DNA from: Pirellula sp.
GTDB lineage: Bacteria > Planctomycetota > Planctomycetia > Pirellulales > Pirellulaceae
Length of the DNA stretch: 45,564 nucleotides
NCBI GenBank assembly: GCA_021299695.1
Contig: JAJTEK010000054.1
Coordinates: 1 to 45,564 of the forward strand
Reading direction: 5' to 3'
Shown: positions 21,201 to 27,900 of the stretch, in pieces
How the letters are laid out: each line of letters starts with the position of its first letter
Numbering within the stretch: position 1 is the first letter of the stretch
Program-made: the position numbers and the translations under genes
Notes under the pieces: model-generated
Seen by the model: only the letters and a program-made list of their open reading frames with translations
What the model was told of the DNA's origin: nothing
Databases searched by the model: none

Positions 21201-23415
21201 CTTGTCGGGAACGATTCAGTTCCGTTAGACCGAGTGTTTGGATCGCACCGTTGAGGGTGATGTTGTTATCGACAAAGGAAGTATCGTCTTTGTTCAGAAC
21301 CCCGGCTAGTTGGTAAGCCCCCGTGTTGTTGATCCGACGGTAGATTTTTCGCGAAACGTAATCGCTCGTCGCGACAGGGATGTTGGTCAGTCGAACCGAT
21401 CGGTTCGCAGGCACGACAATGTTCCTACCGGTGCTAGGCAGACTTTCCTGGCCATAGCGATCCATGTAGGTGACGATGTACTCGACGGCCGAGGCACTGG
21501 TAAATCCGCTACCGGAGGTGGGTGCAACGTCGGTCAAGAGGGTCAGCAACGTGTTGGGACCTGCGATCTCGTTGAGGGCTCCCCCTGGGGTACCGGAAAT
21601 CAGAAGGTTTTCGCCGAATACGAGGGTGATTTCCGCGTCGTCGATCCTGCCATGGGTCGTAAGCGACTTGGTCGGTTGCCCCGGTAGGGTTTCGACGCGA
21701 ACAAACAAACCATTGATGGTATTGTTGCGAATGTCATTGTTGTAGATGACCGGACCGACTCGTCGGTAATCGGGGATGAACGCCCCTGCGTTTTGGTAAC
21801 GAGGCTCTGTGAAGAGAGTTTCCTCGAAGCTGTTCGGATCGGCGCTGATTGCCGAGTCGGCGCTGCGGGTGATCGAATTGCCGAGAATCAACGGACGTGC
21901 TTCGCTCAGCTCGATTGGGCTGGTGACTTTGGCTTGGGCTCCGGAGCCTACGAGACCTCCGCCGAAGGTCATCCTGGCGTTGGAAATCGTATTGAGGAAG
22001 ATCCCTTCGCGTTCGCGGTCAAAGCGGCCTTGAGAACGATCGACTTCGTTTCGAATTTCAATACCGCCCCAGTCACCAGCTTTCGGGGTGGTTTCCAATG
22101 GATTTGTGTCGATCCCCAGGGACTGGTCGGTGTAGGAAGTAAAGAACACCGGGAGGGTCGGAGTGCCGAGGACTTGGATCGCCGCTCCGGATCGATCGAG
22201 AACTCCATCGCTACCGACCATAATGCGGGCGTTGCCGAGCTTGAGAATCGCGCCTGCGTCGATCATCAAGGTAACCCCTCGGGGGACTTCGAGGCGATCG
22301 CCATCGGAGAGGGTTGAACCGAAAGCACCCCTACCGATTTCGTAGGCTCGGACGCTGGTCAACGAGGGAATCGGGTTGGCTTCATCGAGTCCTGCCAAGC
22401 GGATGATATCCCCGGGAAGCGAGGCGCTGACGGCCGACGAGATCGTCTTGAAGGGCTGGTCCAAGGTACCGAGGGTCGTCAGGCCCGTGTAGGCTTTGTC
22501 GACGATGAGCGTCCGAGGGGAGCTTGCACTGGCCCCGTAACTTCCAGCGGTGCGGAACCAGAAGTTGAAATCGCCACCAGCGATTCCATCGCCGTCTCCG
22601 TCGAGGGCCGAACCGAAGGCCGTCGAGGTGAAGCTCTGCTCGGAGATATTGCTCGCACTGGTCCCTTTGAAATCGAATCGGAGCTGATAGCGACCTTGGC
22701 TGGTCGCACCGCTACCGGTATCTAAAACCTGGGGATTGTTGTCCTCGTTACCCTTGCCGGTTACGGCGACAAAGTACTCGCCTGCGGTCAAAGGAACATC
22801 GATCAGCGAATCTTGGCTGATGTAATTGTTGTTGACCGAAACGATCGAGAGTTGTCCGGTGAGCGAATCTCGTTTGAGCAATGTCAGGTGGGTATCGAGG
22901 TTGCTCGAGTTGTTCAATCGTTCGGCGATGGTTTCCAATCGGACTTGTCCGTTGGTGACCAGTTCAAAGCGGTACAGGTCGACATCGCGGTTATCAGGTC
23001 GGAGAGCATGCTGACCGTGGGTTTGGTCGATCACCCCTGGGAAGATCTGTTCGAGTGGATTGGCATTGGAGTTCAAACGGGTTCCTACCACAGCCCCATT
23101 GGCGTTGGTTACCCCACCGTTGCTATCGCTACCCATGATCGTCCCTGCGGGTAGATCGTAGGTGTGGTCGAGGCCGAGCAGATGGCCTATTTCGTGCATA
23201 GCGGTTGTAAAGAAGCTAAACGGACCGGCTTGGGCGATGGGGTTATCTGGGACGACTTCGCCGCCGAGAGGCTTTTGCGAAACGCCGAATCCAAAGGCAT
23301 TGTCCCAAGGTTCAGAACCATCGAGGATGACCATATCCCAGGAGGTAAAAGGATCATCTGGGTCGGTCGCTTGGCCCGCGACGCCGAGGAGATCTCCAGG
23401 GCCGCTGATGGTCGC
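6283..23415 (-). CDS. giant surface protein A, main part (after frameshift)
   Basis: The bulk of giant gene A (whole gene 24794 to 6283, about 6,170 codons). The frame opens after a TGA at 23416-23418; the first ATG (23334) lies inside a domain and is not a believable start. Order of parts: a metalloprotease-like domain with HEIGHLLGLDH (23164-23196); a PPC-type domain (DVDLYRFEL onward); beta-helix blocks with repeated DWGGI/NNxI motifs; a second PPC-type segment; an A-specific insert (about 17050-18830); more beta-helix and 'DG-x-F' modules; DYGDA and GEVED segments (about 13660 and 12490); about 15 Ig/cadherin-like repeats (about 12150-6810); two dockerin-type loops; and an acidic tail ending GTWM. 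It is probably exported and surface-bound or released, perhaps for adhesion or polymer attack, but the substrate is unknown. Gene B lies upstream on the same strand. Confidence 0.9.
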   Translation of the reverse strand, partial: ATISGPGDLLGVAGQATDPDDPFTSWDMVILDGSEPWDNAFGFGVSQKPLGGEVVPDNPIAQAGPFSFFTTAMHEIGHLLGLDHTYDLPAGTIMGSDSNGGVTNANGAVVGTRLNSNANPLEQIFPGVIDQTHGQHALRPDNRDVDLYRFELVTNGQVRLETIAERLNNSSNLDTHLTLLKRDSLTGQLSIVSVNNNYISQDSLIDVPLTAGEYFVAVTGKGNEDNNPQVLDTGSGATSQGRYQLRFDFKGTSASNISEQSFTSTAFGSALDGDGDGIAGGDFNFWFRTAGSYGASASSPRTLIVDKAYTGLTTLGTLDQPFKTISSAVSASLPGDIIRLAGLDEANPIPSLTSVRAYEIGRGAFGSTLSDGDRLEVPRGVTLMIDAGAILKLGNARIMVGSDGVLDRSGAAIQVLGTPTLPVFFTSYTDQSLGIDTNPLETTPKAGDWGGIEIRNEVDRSQGRFDREREGIFLNTISNARMTFGGGLVGSGAQAKVTSPIELSEARPLILGNSITRSADSAISADPNSFEETLFTEPRYQNAGAFIPDYRRVGPVIYNNDIRNNTINGLFVRVETLPGQPTKSLTTHGRIDDAEITLVFGENLLISGTPGGALNEIAGPNTLLTLLTDVAPTSGSGFTSASAVEYIVTYMDRYGQESLPSTGRNIVVPANRSVRLTNIPVATSDYVSRKIYRRINNTGAYQLAGVLNKDDTSFVDNNITLNGAIQTLGLTELNRSRQDSTLVIDPGIVAKLLGTRIEVGIGATLIAEGSKAKPVIFTSRLDDRYGAGGTFDTNNDGSATTGTAGNWSGILARHMSELSLDNAVVTFAGGESRIPGGFASFNAIEVHQASARVANSLIERNASGRTNTSGTNRDAKGNNDGSAIFVLSSQPVIINNVIRDNSAADTAAISVDHTSLSTKVVRDFGRSTGLNQRETDLGIGNYGPLVFNNRLGGNGLNGMRVRGGTLLTETVMDDTDIVHILQSEIIVPDFHTFGGLRLVSKVDSSLVIKASNNAGITAAGRPLDIKDRIGGTVQILGSQGFPVVITSLADDSIGAGFDDEGASLRDTNNNGSASSPQPGDWRSIRFTPFSNDRNVDMTYEKESDRIASSGSNDNPFQAEDIGKLAANLSLGDENLRLGVTLTGTIASPKDMDVYRFSGVAGSTVWLDIDQSSGSLDSIVELIDESGQIMALSDDSLAESIADQALGNPNYNPAIRAFPMDQLATEVQNSQAAGSNVDFQATNPRDAGMRIVLPGVAGTSNLYYVRVRSSNKQPGVATDPFDTTSGITIGAYKLHVRLQERQEIAGSTVRYADLRFATNGIEIFGNTMHSPLVGEFAEPALDLGSASSTAIDVGNVMVNDRAGVSIAGNLSTAADVDWFNFSVGRDEDSIQQLPGNTPNTALRVDAHGSLIFDLDYSDGTGRANTQLWVFRREAGGNMTLVLTGDDSNIQDDQPAILKGTDQTDLSRGSLGKRDAYIGPIELPPGDYAVAVTNKAVSYFGLRQFTQSDLSGIPGALEIRLEPLDSVARLGEDRFEPQPVLTTASGSPELFRGGQVPFTLADVTLFVARTDTAIDAGKVSFLNPMTGAVEAHMSRGGNSEDTFTNGFITRDMAVSPAGTAMGFRIQDPGPITDTNAGQFFGIDIGDTGLAIPGVTNSGIITWGRYFDANGALDVRQSQDANGNAIGDGMVFTALTYTSLGASGRSNFFGVASRRLTGSFNQTPSAPLPVVRNIIYQLNPDTGAAINWQGLPTRTDTDYENGVYNMGTTAGTNIQEAGSFLLATGTVNGVTTLGNQVYGVTNQGELVTPVIVGVPALPTRVVINDPTTGNPINFTGLSRGPANVENGLFADVLFGVSTAGTLYAFNTAGELQPVFPFGASSIDLGVASIAGIDFSALDANLWHVSTPSADPDSASAGHGRTQTFNRSGSSQSGGNNTLRFAFNNPGNRFGIDNFANTVNTYAMPGGASGAFESRLLDLSSYSSSDQPVMYFNYNLRTENATANNDGNIFGDGGNNPFLDSFRVYGAGEDGQWILLTTNNSAGYVDQSYADGAIFPPFSEYDVPRNGNQDAFGRSFISSSAFDNQGWRQARVNLASLAGKRDVKIRFEFNSGGDFRTNDPERGGIELSAIPGERISDGDAFTVTAPTGTVTFEFELGLVLNVGSGQSFRVGDQLKIGTDIYTFATAAGPNLIPFSSTDSPADIAASITNVLTAAGYTVVASSASGNVLNITELNGVRLPASVLPSDYDLLGPDRAMITGKPGVQAGNVPVFIDNSMPAFDSTPPIAPNVRDQMIIALAGALNVAGQENNLDVWRFDRDTIKFFGTGVSVDDPGVLRLSGSRLGDSFGPVDTNFPVTQAARRALNNGTSRGIPAAPMSVTIDDIVISFAERGEMVSNGQSLQPIFNDTFQYELSGGPGGAGAPEIETGAYQLEMRTAPDYGKTEGQNLAIEPVPFVGPKGRTFDTNDRLVKAMAIDTTGLAGQIGDGYSFTVSNGINAVTFEFNVFTTANVSDPAFRPDIPGRIRIPLAPNATDVQIAFAVRNAINDPAVRALLGLTVENTGDMFGTSLYNAAHSTTLQFNGAVASDLFGNSTFGFRDANGNPVPVGFNTIKYGQDTQWGEDSGDANTLRDQGQLIISGVGVSRSSQYGINLIPAPRDLSDRFINMDQISTQPIQSRQVPISTEAGNRPYPGSVRNMITLNNSQLAPGAVIVNNILAGNSNGGIRVGGDTAFVNQASSPVSVTRIVNNTIYGLNAGANQSGIEVEANTSPTILSNILANLARGINVANDPALLNSIVIGANLYQGNAANILPASLNGSQSFPITLTASEPLFTDPTRDRFYLRAFSRAIDSSIASLEDRNLLDQVRSAVGLPTSPIIAPEFDAYGLLRSDDPSVSTPGGLGSNVFADRGALDRVDLDGPVAILQRPLDNDSAGVDLDGSNTYVQLKAGNIDYFEILIDERQGTGPDPLTITQDNVVLTENGRMLSPGVDYVFGYSFNSRTIRLTPLAGFWRQDSVYELTLINKPTVRVIAPDDAANRIDGDRFTVSLASGGTRSLELDSGFVLTVPAGGVADGQTFTYTPAGGETIRFEFNLAGNTQTIFASKVITFLATDTPDQLAAKIAAVVNPLIRQNGWPVQAIPGGRVVVGGNVGDTMNVSNSSLVLSGTPGVAAGAIPVKFLPVAGFDAIAMSTALTQALNQVGSGVKAYSLANGLIFVEGVNSITGMAASLSIPAIQDLAGNNLQANRANSLTQFTILMPEVSVDYGDAVQRPGTGSNSSTLLADNGVRHGLYPDDADLLVLGVYADGEIDGQPSPAADADDFDSAIDFGTLGNFLSISSKGPARLIASAFDPTMVGKSLTISDTVSKSVTYEFTDGAPALIPGARAVDLNGAVTAADVASRLQAVVLASILDGSITGIHANVTGDVLSLGGTSGHRFDLTNALGAVARVQSGTNEVLVQSNLTGLAAGNTMFLSDGFGNSVGFQVIDTDPLATPTVLGVGNVAVSVNLATVTPNSFATALAAAINKAINDSKLKLPTVSVVNNALTVSADDEDGVEFGSWFNSQSLSTPVSITASTSGFIDAWFDWNQDNDFEDPGERILSAQPVIAGSNTFYVTTPASAAIGFTTARFRISSTGGLFTYGLGIGGEVEDHLIEVLAGSPPVANADTFIVAEDNVLIIPAAGVLTNDTDVDSQPIRVFDSDLTQPGVQPVRGPEHGYLTLSADGSFVYLPKQDFFGTDTFVYLATDPRMTSNRAATVTITVTPVNDAPVAVDDVATINEDQTITWDGSLFTANDRTQPDRPTGTDGDIYDTNESGQTLRIVDAELVTDRGLGETLTLINNRITYTPPTDYNNLINGPVLVRILIEDSGVAGGDEQPKRPGMDDMPPTLIYSTLTINVNDVNDPPLFNIPRPTQTPLEDASVSAPGFLNLIFPGKSTTDDELGLVAGIDPQSVSFEVTALDPTRFTSDGQPAITPDGTLTYTLNTDVNALNSSPILVEVIAIDNGNAAGSRPGRPDDNRSVPRTFTILPVEVNDAPLFTIPNAVINIQEDLEVSPVVSFVTNIVAGPPTATDELGLNPPTPGQTVSFEVTALDPTRFNGLAGQPRINPAGQLTYDLAPDVNLLNSGPILVRVVAVDNGPAAGDRAGIPDVNRSIEQTFTIRVQDVNDAPGFSIPSPIISIQEDLESSPLPGFLTNIVAGPPTATDEIGPPGQAVSFIVRALDPTRFSVQPQITADGTLSYDLAPNVNLINSGPILVEVIAQDDGPATGSRPGIPDVHRSAPQTFTISVQDVNDAPEFSVPNSTITINEDLENSPLSGFLAGIQPGPSSAVDELASQTVSFTVSAVDPTRFNGLAGQPQISPTGVLTYDLAPDVNVVNSGPILIRVRAVDNGPAPGSRPGIPDVNSSAEITVTLLVNAVNDAPLFTIPNPIISIDEDLENSPIVNFATNITAGPLTAIDELGLVAGVPAQTLQFDVQAIDTSKFNGLAGQPRISPTGTLTYDLAPDVNILNSGPILVRVSLFDDGSNTSPNVNRSTTQTFTIRVREINDPPIFDMAFNTFNMREDDGFLTLPGFITNLGPGPLTATDESNQTTTIIAVAVDPTAFTIQPLVTGTGDLTFQLAPDVNSLFKDTRIRLVATDNGVPSESTEKLLTLNVADINDEPQYTIPTTLVSVLEDNESVTGVTPTRIVSFATNVRPGPATAIDEVSQTLTFNVTFNSNTGLFSTQPRISSTGELTFVTAPNQNGTAIIIVNLVDNGRTGPFPNDNIGPNATFSIIVRPVNDAPEFTIPTSTTADEDQGVVSVPGFATGIRPGPITAADESNQELSFEVVAFDPTAFVVQPTIGVDGTLVYQTARDINSNSGKDTRVRVTLRDNGPTAPPPNTNVSVQSVFTINIVPVNDPPIAAGYLTTTPEDTRVTVQTADVLANDLPGPADEVAEGQTIRMTNIEQLTSRGGVVLPVFSNGRIVRFDYIPPLNFVGQDFIRYVVTDDATYKPGQQSATGTITMSVGAINDPPQFTAGGNLTVLEDSAAYLAPWATNILAGPPAATDENTGPNAQTVSFEVTTNNDAMFSVRPAVNAAGQLSFTLAKDANGAVSIVVVAVDSGPSAPPPNNNRSPAATFTLTVTPVNDPPGFNTTRNLTVDEDSGAFTGIILADIVPAEGMNSNPPTALDEANQTVTISATADRPALFTSQPTIDANGVLRFTPAPNASGVAIVSVIATDNGPSTPPNINRSQAKTFSITINPVNDAPIALDNSYSTDEQTILNVTAPGVLANDTDPDLPNDTLSVASFQSSSQFGAAVTVRNDGSVIYNPTVSAVLRAMVDGQSLVDTFTYRARDAAGLLSNVATVSITVAGINDAPVANNDTFTVPFNVSELLPVLANDTDVDTPLDIGSIEIGRLPVNGTVAPTSSGTIRYTPNTGFRGQDTFTYRVRDSLGKYSQEATVTVNVNTAPVAIADSAITKRDTQIVIDVLANDFDTDGTINRSTVNIVTPPNFGTAVAQSDGRILFIPQAGFTGTATFAYAVSDNDGLSSNIANVTVQVVASLYQNPTNRFDVNNDSFVSPIDVLMVINLLNSQGASIPVEQLPPPPPFYDVNGNGFIDATDVLSLIDFINSSGNSGSGEGPDEALNSTSRLAIGLLAAPEPRVVEQAVLFNTAGNQANAWAAMTREPDFYGPAIFPIESQEDESLEFWASLAERQSDKDPSVDIDEEFLKGTWM
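6600..6798 (-). other. dockerin-type repeat pair, C-terminus of giant A
   Basis: Two EF-hand-like dockerin segments, DVNNDSFVSPIDVLMVINLL and DVNGNGFIDATDVLSLIDFI, are joined by a Pro-rich linker with a run of five prolines. Asp/Asn are present at the calcium-ligand positions of both loops. Dockerins bind cohesins in cellulosomes, but in planctomycetes the partner of such C-terminal pairs is unclear. Giant B ends with the same arrangement. Confidence 0.9.
6810..12150 (-). repeat. array of about 15 cadherin-like repeats in giant A
   Basis: Each unit begins with a V/I-NDxP motif followed by an EDxE/EDQ segment, as in cadherin-like and tandem-95 repeats. Unit starts on the minus strand are near 12148, 11745, 11344, 10947, 10568, 10189, 9802, 9468, 9098, 8750, 8410, 8058, 7706 and 7365, plus one more. 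The units from 11344 to 9802 are the most alike and are 379-397 bp long. They share phrases such as TYDLAPDVN and SGPILVRV, which points to fairly recent duplication. Acidic EDE positions suit calcium binding. Giant B has only about six such units. Confidence 0.85.
17050..18830 (-). other. giant A-specific insert (propeller-like and jelly-roll-like)
   Basis: About 590 residues, from EDRFEPQPVL to the IPGERISDGDAF junction, have no counterpart in giant B, where the flanking parts are nearly adjacent. The first half has repeated short strands (FFGIDIGDTG, IIYQLNPDTG, LYAFNTAGEL), like a beta-propeller of the 'DUF4394/first-person-log' kind. The second half (YFNYNLRTEN, DSFRVYG, WRQARVNLASLAG, VKIRFEFNSGG) looks like a MAM/jelly-roll carbohydrate-binding fold. 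Both assignments are by eye. Confidence 0.55.
23164..23196 (-). other. zinc metalloprotease site in giant A
   Basis: HEIGHLLGLDH matches the HExxHxxGxxH zinc-binding consensus of metzincins, with the catalytic Glu in second position. It is preceded by FFTTAM and followed by a TYDLPAG stretch. It lies about 75 codons downstream of the frameshift, so in the sequence as given it is cut off from the N-terminal part of the domain. Confidence 0.9.
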
Positions 23416-24794
23416 TCAATTCCCGGTGCGGTCGGCCCGGAGTATTCTTGGAAATCGACCCCAAGGTATCGCGAATAGAATTCGAAGACTTCGCGGATGC
23501 GTTGTTTCTGTTCCGTGGAGATCGAGGTGAACAAACGACGCCCCGAGGTGTCGACCCCGTAAGCTTGATTCTCCATGAAGTTGTACCTGATCGTACGGAT
23601 TTCAGGATCTGCATCGGGAGCAAAGTTCGGTGGTCCCCAAATCACATCCGGAGACCGAAGCGAGCGATCTTCTTGGATATCGCGGTGTCCGGGTTCTTGG
23701 CTGCTGCCAGGAAAATCCAATTGGAGCGCATTGGCGACCGTACGGATCTCTTGCTCAAGGATCGAGGAGAAGCTTCCGGTGATCGGCAACCCCGAATTGA
23801 TGTTGTAGGCGCCGCTGAGGAAGCCTTGTGGGTCGACTCCTGGAACATCGAACGGAACGGTTCCTGGATTGGTCACGGACGAAACCGGTGAATCGGATCC
23901 GATCCGTAGGCGGTACGTGCCGCTGCCACCGAGCGAATGGATCGGGCCTGCGAATTGAAGCGATGCCATCCGGGTTGCCGGATTGAAGGTCACTCGGATC
24001 GGATTGAAGACTCGATCGTCGAAGGGACTAACCGAATCGGCTGTTGCGATCAGGTTGTAAAAGCGAGGATCGACGACGGTCGGATCGGCAAGGGGCGCAA
24101 GATCCCCTGTGGAAATTTGCCGATCGTAGAGTTCCGAGTCGTTGAAATAGACCTCGATCGTATCGAGATCTTGGGAGAGCGTCCCGTTTGCATCGCGATT
24201 GAGGGGTTGGGGAACGATCGCCGTGATCTTCGAGCCGAGCTCGAGATTGAATACGTAGCTATCGCGGTCGGTTCCATTCTTACGCGGCTTGAGCGGATCG
24301 TTGGCGACGTTTCGAACGGCGTTGATACCTTGGGCTGGCAGATCCACTCCGAAAATCTCTACGTTATAGAGATCATCTGGAAGAGGTTGCGAGAACCGCG
24401 CGACGACGACGCGGCGGTTGGCCGCATCGGCAAAGTCGAGGTATTCGGGCGTGACGATGATATCCGACGAGACTCCTGCTGAGCCGAAGACACCGTCACC
24501 TCCAGAGCGCGAGATGCGGATCCCGCTTCGAAGGGTCGATTGGCGAACGTCATCGCCACCGGCAAAGCGGAAAATCAGTTCCCTAGGGGACTCACTGAGG
24601 GTGTTGGACCGAGTCGTCGAGAAAGTCTCGCCGGTATTCGGAGCGACCGACAGGAGACGGAAGTCTAGGTCGAGGATATCTCCTGCCATGACTTCGCGTC
24701 GCTCCAGATTCTCGCAAAGTATGTTGCGAAACCCGTTGCGTCGTTCTTGCTGCTTGGAACGATTGTTTGCTGATCTCGAAGCGTCAATTCCCAT
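23187..24794 (-). CDS. giant surface protein A, N-terminal part (frame-shifted)
   Basis: N-terminal fragment of giant gene A. I start it at ATG 24794 (MGIDASRS) and not at the upstream in-frame codon at 24824, because giant B begins with the matching MGIDESRS and both share the leader AAGG then AAATGGGAATTGA. Residues 1-29 are basic and polar, followed by LERREVM at 30-36; there is no classical hydrophobic signal peptide. Two Ig-like segments follow (SESPRELIFRF, LGSKITAIVPQP), then the start of the metalloprotease-like domain (RIREVFEFYSRYLGVDFQEY), collinear with B. After about GIER (near 23415) the frame becomes nonsense and stops at 23187, while the correct continuation (ISGPGDLLGVAG) is in another frame. 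Real coding in this frame therefore ends near 23410. Confidence 0.85.
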   Translation of the reverse strand: MGIDASRSANNRSKQQERRNGFRNILCENLERREVMAGDILDLDFRLLSVAPNTGETFSTTRSNTLSESPRELIFRFAGGDDVRQSTLRSGIRISRSGGDGVFGSAGVSSDIIVTPEYLDFADAANRRVVVARFSQPLPDDLYNVEIFGVDLPAQGINAVRNVANDPLKPRKNGTDRDSYVFNLELGSKITAIVPQPLNRDANGTLSQDLDTIEVYFNDSELYDRQISTGDLAPLADPTVVDPRFYNLIATADSVSPFDDRVFNPIRVTFNPATRMASLQFAGPIHSLGGSGTYRLRIGSDSPVSSVTNPGTVPFDVPGVDPQGFLSGAYNINSGLPITGSFSSILEQEIRTVANALQLDFPGSSQEPGHRDIQEDRSLRSPDVIWGPPNFAPDADPEIRTIRYNFMENQAYGVDTSGRRLFTSISTEQKQRIREVFEFYSRYLGVDFQEYSGPTAPGIERPSAALEISSASRAKRPTQMILLPPGIWSSSMVLNLGTMPLDSAFRKSLSAAKSSQITPSPKPVRLASLQPLCTK

Positions 24795-24851
24795 TTGAAC
24801 GAACCTTGGAACCGTACGGTACAAAAATGGAAGGTAATGGAAGAGTCAATA

Positions 24852-24888
24852 GATCGAGCGGAACGTTGTTGCCAACGCTCCGCCGATC
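24852..24888 (-). terminator. intergenic hairpin between giant B and giant A
   Basis: GATCGAGCGGAACGTTG (24852-24868) pairs with CAACGCTCCGCCGATC (24873-24888) around a 4-base loop, giving about 15 pairs with one bulge and one G-U pair. It lies 15-50 bp after the stop codon of B and about 60 bp before the start of A, on the minus strand. No U-run follows, so a canonical rho-independent terminator is doubtful. It could instead be a partial terminator, a processing site or a 3' stabiliser that sets the ratio of the two giants. Confidence 0.5.
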
Positions 24889-24903
24889 GTTTGGTGTGTA
24901 TTG

Positions 24904-27900
24904 TTATTCGCCGAACATGTCCAAAAGGGCCTGATCGATCGAGGAGTTTTTGTCATTCAGCTCGCCTGTGTTCTTGGGTTGACTTCCCATCAGACCGGCT
25001 AGGTCATCGAAGTCATCGTCCCAAGAGTTGTTGGCGAACATGCTAGCGAGCGGCATTGCTGCAAGCTTTGCTGCATTGAGGTTTCGGGAACCCATCATAC
25101 CAGCCCAAGCTGGGATTTGGGCTGAGGAACCTAGCCCCCTACCGACTTCGACGACCATCGAATCGACTCGTGGAGCGGTGTTGATACCGACGAATTGCTC
25201 GCCTTCTCCGCTACCGCTCATCGAGTTGATTTTGTCGACAACTGCCAGGACATCCAGCGGTGTGACGAAGTTGTCCCCGTTGACATCGACGTAATCAGGA
25301 GGTCCGGGTAGACCGGCGACCGGGATACTTGAGCCACGCGAGTTGAGGAGGTTGACGAGAATCAGAACATCGATCGGCGAGATAAACCCGTCAGCGTTGA
25401 CGTCCCATTGCTGGCTTGGGTTTTGGTAAACCGGAGCAGGAGCACGTCCGATGGTGATCGTGACGGTCGTCTGCGGGCTCGCAGCGCCGAAGGCGTCGAT
25501 AGCTCGGTAGGTAAACGTGTCGGTCGATCCGAACAGAGCCGTCGGACCAGGGGTGTAAGTGAACGTTCCGTTCGGGTTGAGCGTTACGGTACCACGGGTC
25601 GGACCGCTGACGATCGAAGCGGTCATCGCGTCGCCTTCGGGGTCTCGGTCGTTGGCCAAGACACCGTCATCGAGGGTTGTTGCCGTGAGGATACCGAGCG
25701 GATCGGTCGTCACGAGCGTGACACCTTGAGGAGTCGCGTAGGAATCAGGCATCGCTACAGGTGCATCGTTGACCGGGGTGACCGTCAGGATGAATGAATC
25801 GGAAACAAACCGACTGGTCGTATCGGTGGCAACCACGGTGATGGTGGTTTGACCCGAAGCGTTAGGAACCAAAGTCAATTGGATCTTATTGCCCAGGATC
25901 GACACGGTGGCAACGTTCGTATTGCTGCTTGTGGCCGTGAAGGTCAGGAAGTCTCCGTTGATCACATCAGGGTCGAAGAAGAAGCCTGGGCTCAGGTCGA
26001 AGACCAGCGGCAAGGAATCTTCCGAGACGGTTCGATCCGGCAGTGGGCTGACCAAGCGTGGATCGTCATCGACAGGTGTCACGACCAACCTCAAGGTGTT
26101 GGTGGTCTTAAGTCCGGCCAAATCCATCGCCTCGACAACAATGGTCGCTTGACCGTTCTGATCGGCCTTGGGCCTTACGAACATCTTGCCGCCGGCGAAG
26201 GTCGGTTCAACGAGGCCTGTATTGCTGTTGCTTGCAATTCGGTAGGTCAGCACATCACCGTTGGTGACGATATCCGGATCGCTGAAGAACTCAGAGAGGA
26301 TGTATTCCTGCTCAGGCGAATCTTCGAGAACCGTGACGGTGCCAAAAGGCCTGAGCACAAACGGTGGGTCGTTGACCGGCGCGACGTTGACCGTGACGGT
26401 TCCTTGGCTGGTTTGCGGATCAGGTTGGCCATTGCTCAATCCGTCATCGGTCACCAGGTAGCGGAATGTATCGACACCGTTGAAGTGGCTCGGTGGGTAG
26501 TAGACCACGCGATTGCCGACAATTTCGACTCGACCACCTTGCGCCGTTGGGTTGATCAAACCGCTGAAGCTCAGGGTTTGGATCAATTGTTCATCGGCAG
26601 GACCGACGGTATCGCCTGCGATCAGATCGTCGATCGTGATGCTCACAGGGACGTCCTCGTCCGTATTGAGCGTTTTGTTGGTCGTCACGGGTGGATCGTT
26701 TTTATCCAAGACCGATATGAAGATGGTTCCGACTGCGGTCAGAGGATCCGGGAGGTTTCCAGTGATCCCGTTGTCGATGATCGTGTAGGTAAACGAGTCG
26801 TTTCCGACGAAGTTCGCCAGGGGGACGTAGGTGATCAGGCCACCGATGAATCGAACGCTGCCACCTCGTGCTGAAAGGGCATCGACTGAGAGGATCGTCA
26901 GCGATTGATCGCTCTCGTTAGCAGGTCCTGGAACCGAAGCAGCGATGACTACCGAGCCTGGAATATCCAAGCGTTGGTCTTCATCGATCGTGTAGGTAAG
27001 GTTTCCTGCGATCGGTGGATCGTTGACCGGACGGACATTGATCAAGGCCGTCGCTGGCAAGAGCGAATCGAGCACACCGTCGGTGACGATATACACGAAG
27101 GAGTCTTGGCCGAAGTAATCCGGGTTGGGGATGTAATCGAACGTTCCATCGGCGCGGAATTGGAAGACCAACGCATTCGTCGGTGGAGTGACCAAGCGAG
27201 CCGAAAGAGGCTTGCGATCGGGGTTGATATCGTTGGCCAGAACGCCGTTGTTACCAGGGAACCCGTCGGAATCAAAAGGATCGTTGGTGACCAAGCCACC
27301 GAATTGATCCTCGTTCATCGTGTAGGTGTCGTTGACTCCTACGGGCGGCGTGCCTGGGACGATCGTCACTCGATAGTCTTCGACTTCTCCATCTAGGGCC
27401 AATCCAACGGGAGTTTGGGTTCCTTCCGTGGAGACACGGAATCGTGCGAACGAGGTGGTTGCAACCGGGACGTTCGGAGCGGTCGCAGGGACACGAACCC
27501 GAAGGGTTTGGGTCAAGTTGGTTGCGGAAAAGACCACGCCGTCGAAAACATTTTCACCTGGGTCGGACCAGTCGCCGTCGAAGTTAAAGTCGATCCATCC
27601 ATTGAGCAGGCCGGGGGCCGACAACGTCACGGTCAACTCGGTATCGACGTTCTTGTTGAACATCGGAGTTTGGGTGGCCGTAAAGGTGTTGGCTTGGAAT
27701 CGGAACGACACGCCGTCGTCGTTTTCATCTCCATCGCCTGCCGGTTGCGGCTTGCCTTCGCTCTCGGTCGAGACTCCAGGTCCGAGTTGCAGTCCCGAGT
27801 TGCTCACGACGTGCCGAGCACCATCGTTTGCCTTGAGGGTTGGGTATCGGCCTAGAGTGGTCGTGAACGGATCCGGCGCGTCGCCGTAGTCGAGTTCGAC

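Noticed and set aside
23390-23418. Programmed -1 frameshifting to join the two parts of giant A
   Set aside because: No X-XXY-YYZ slippery sequence is seen near the junction; the local codons are mixed GC-rich triplets. A sequencing or mutational indel is simpler.
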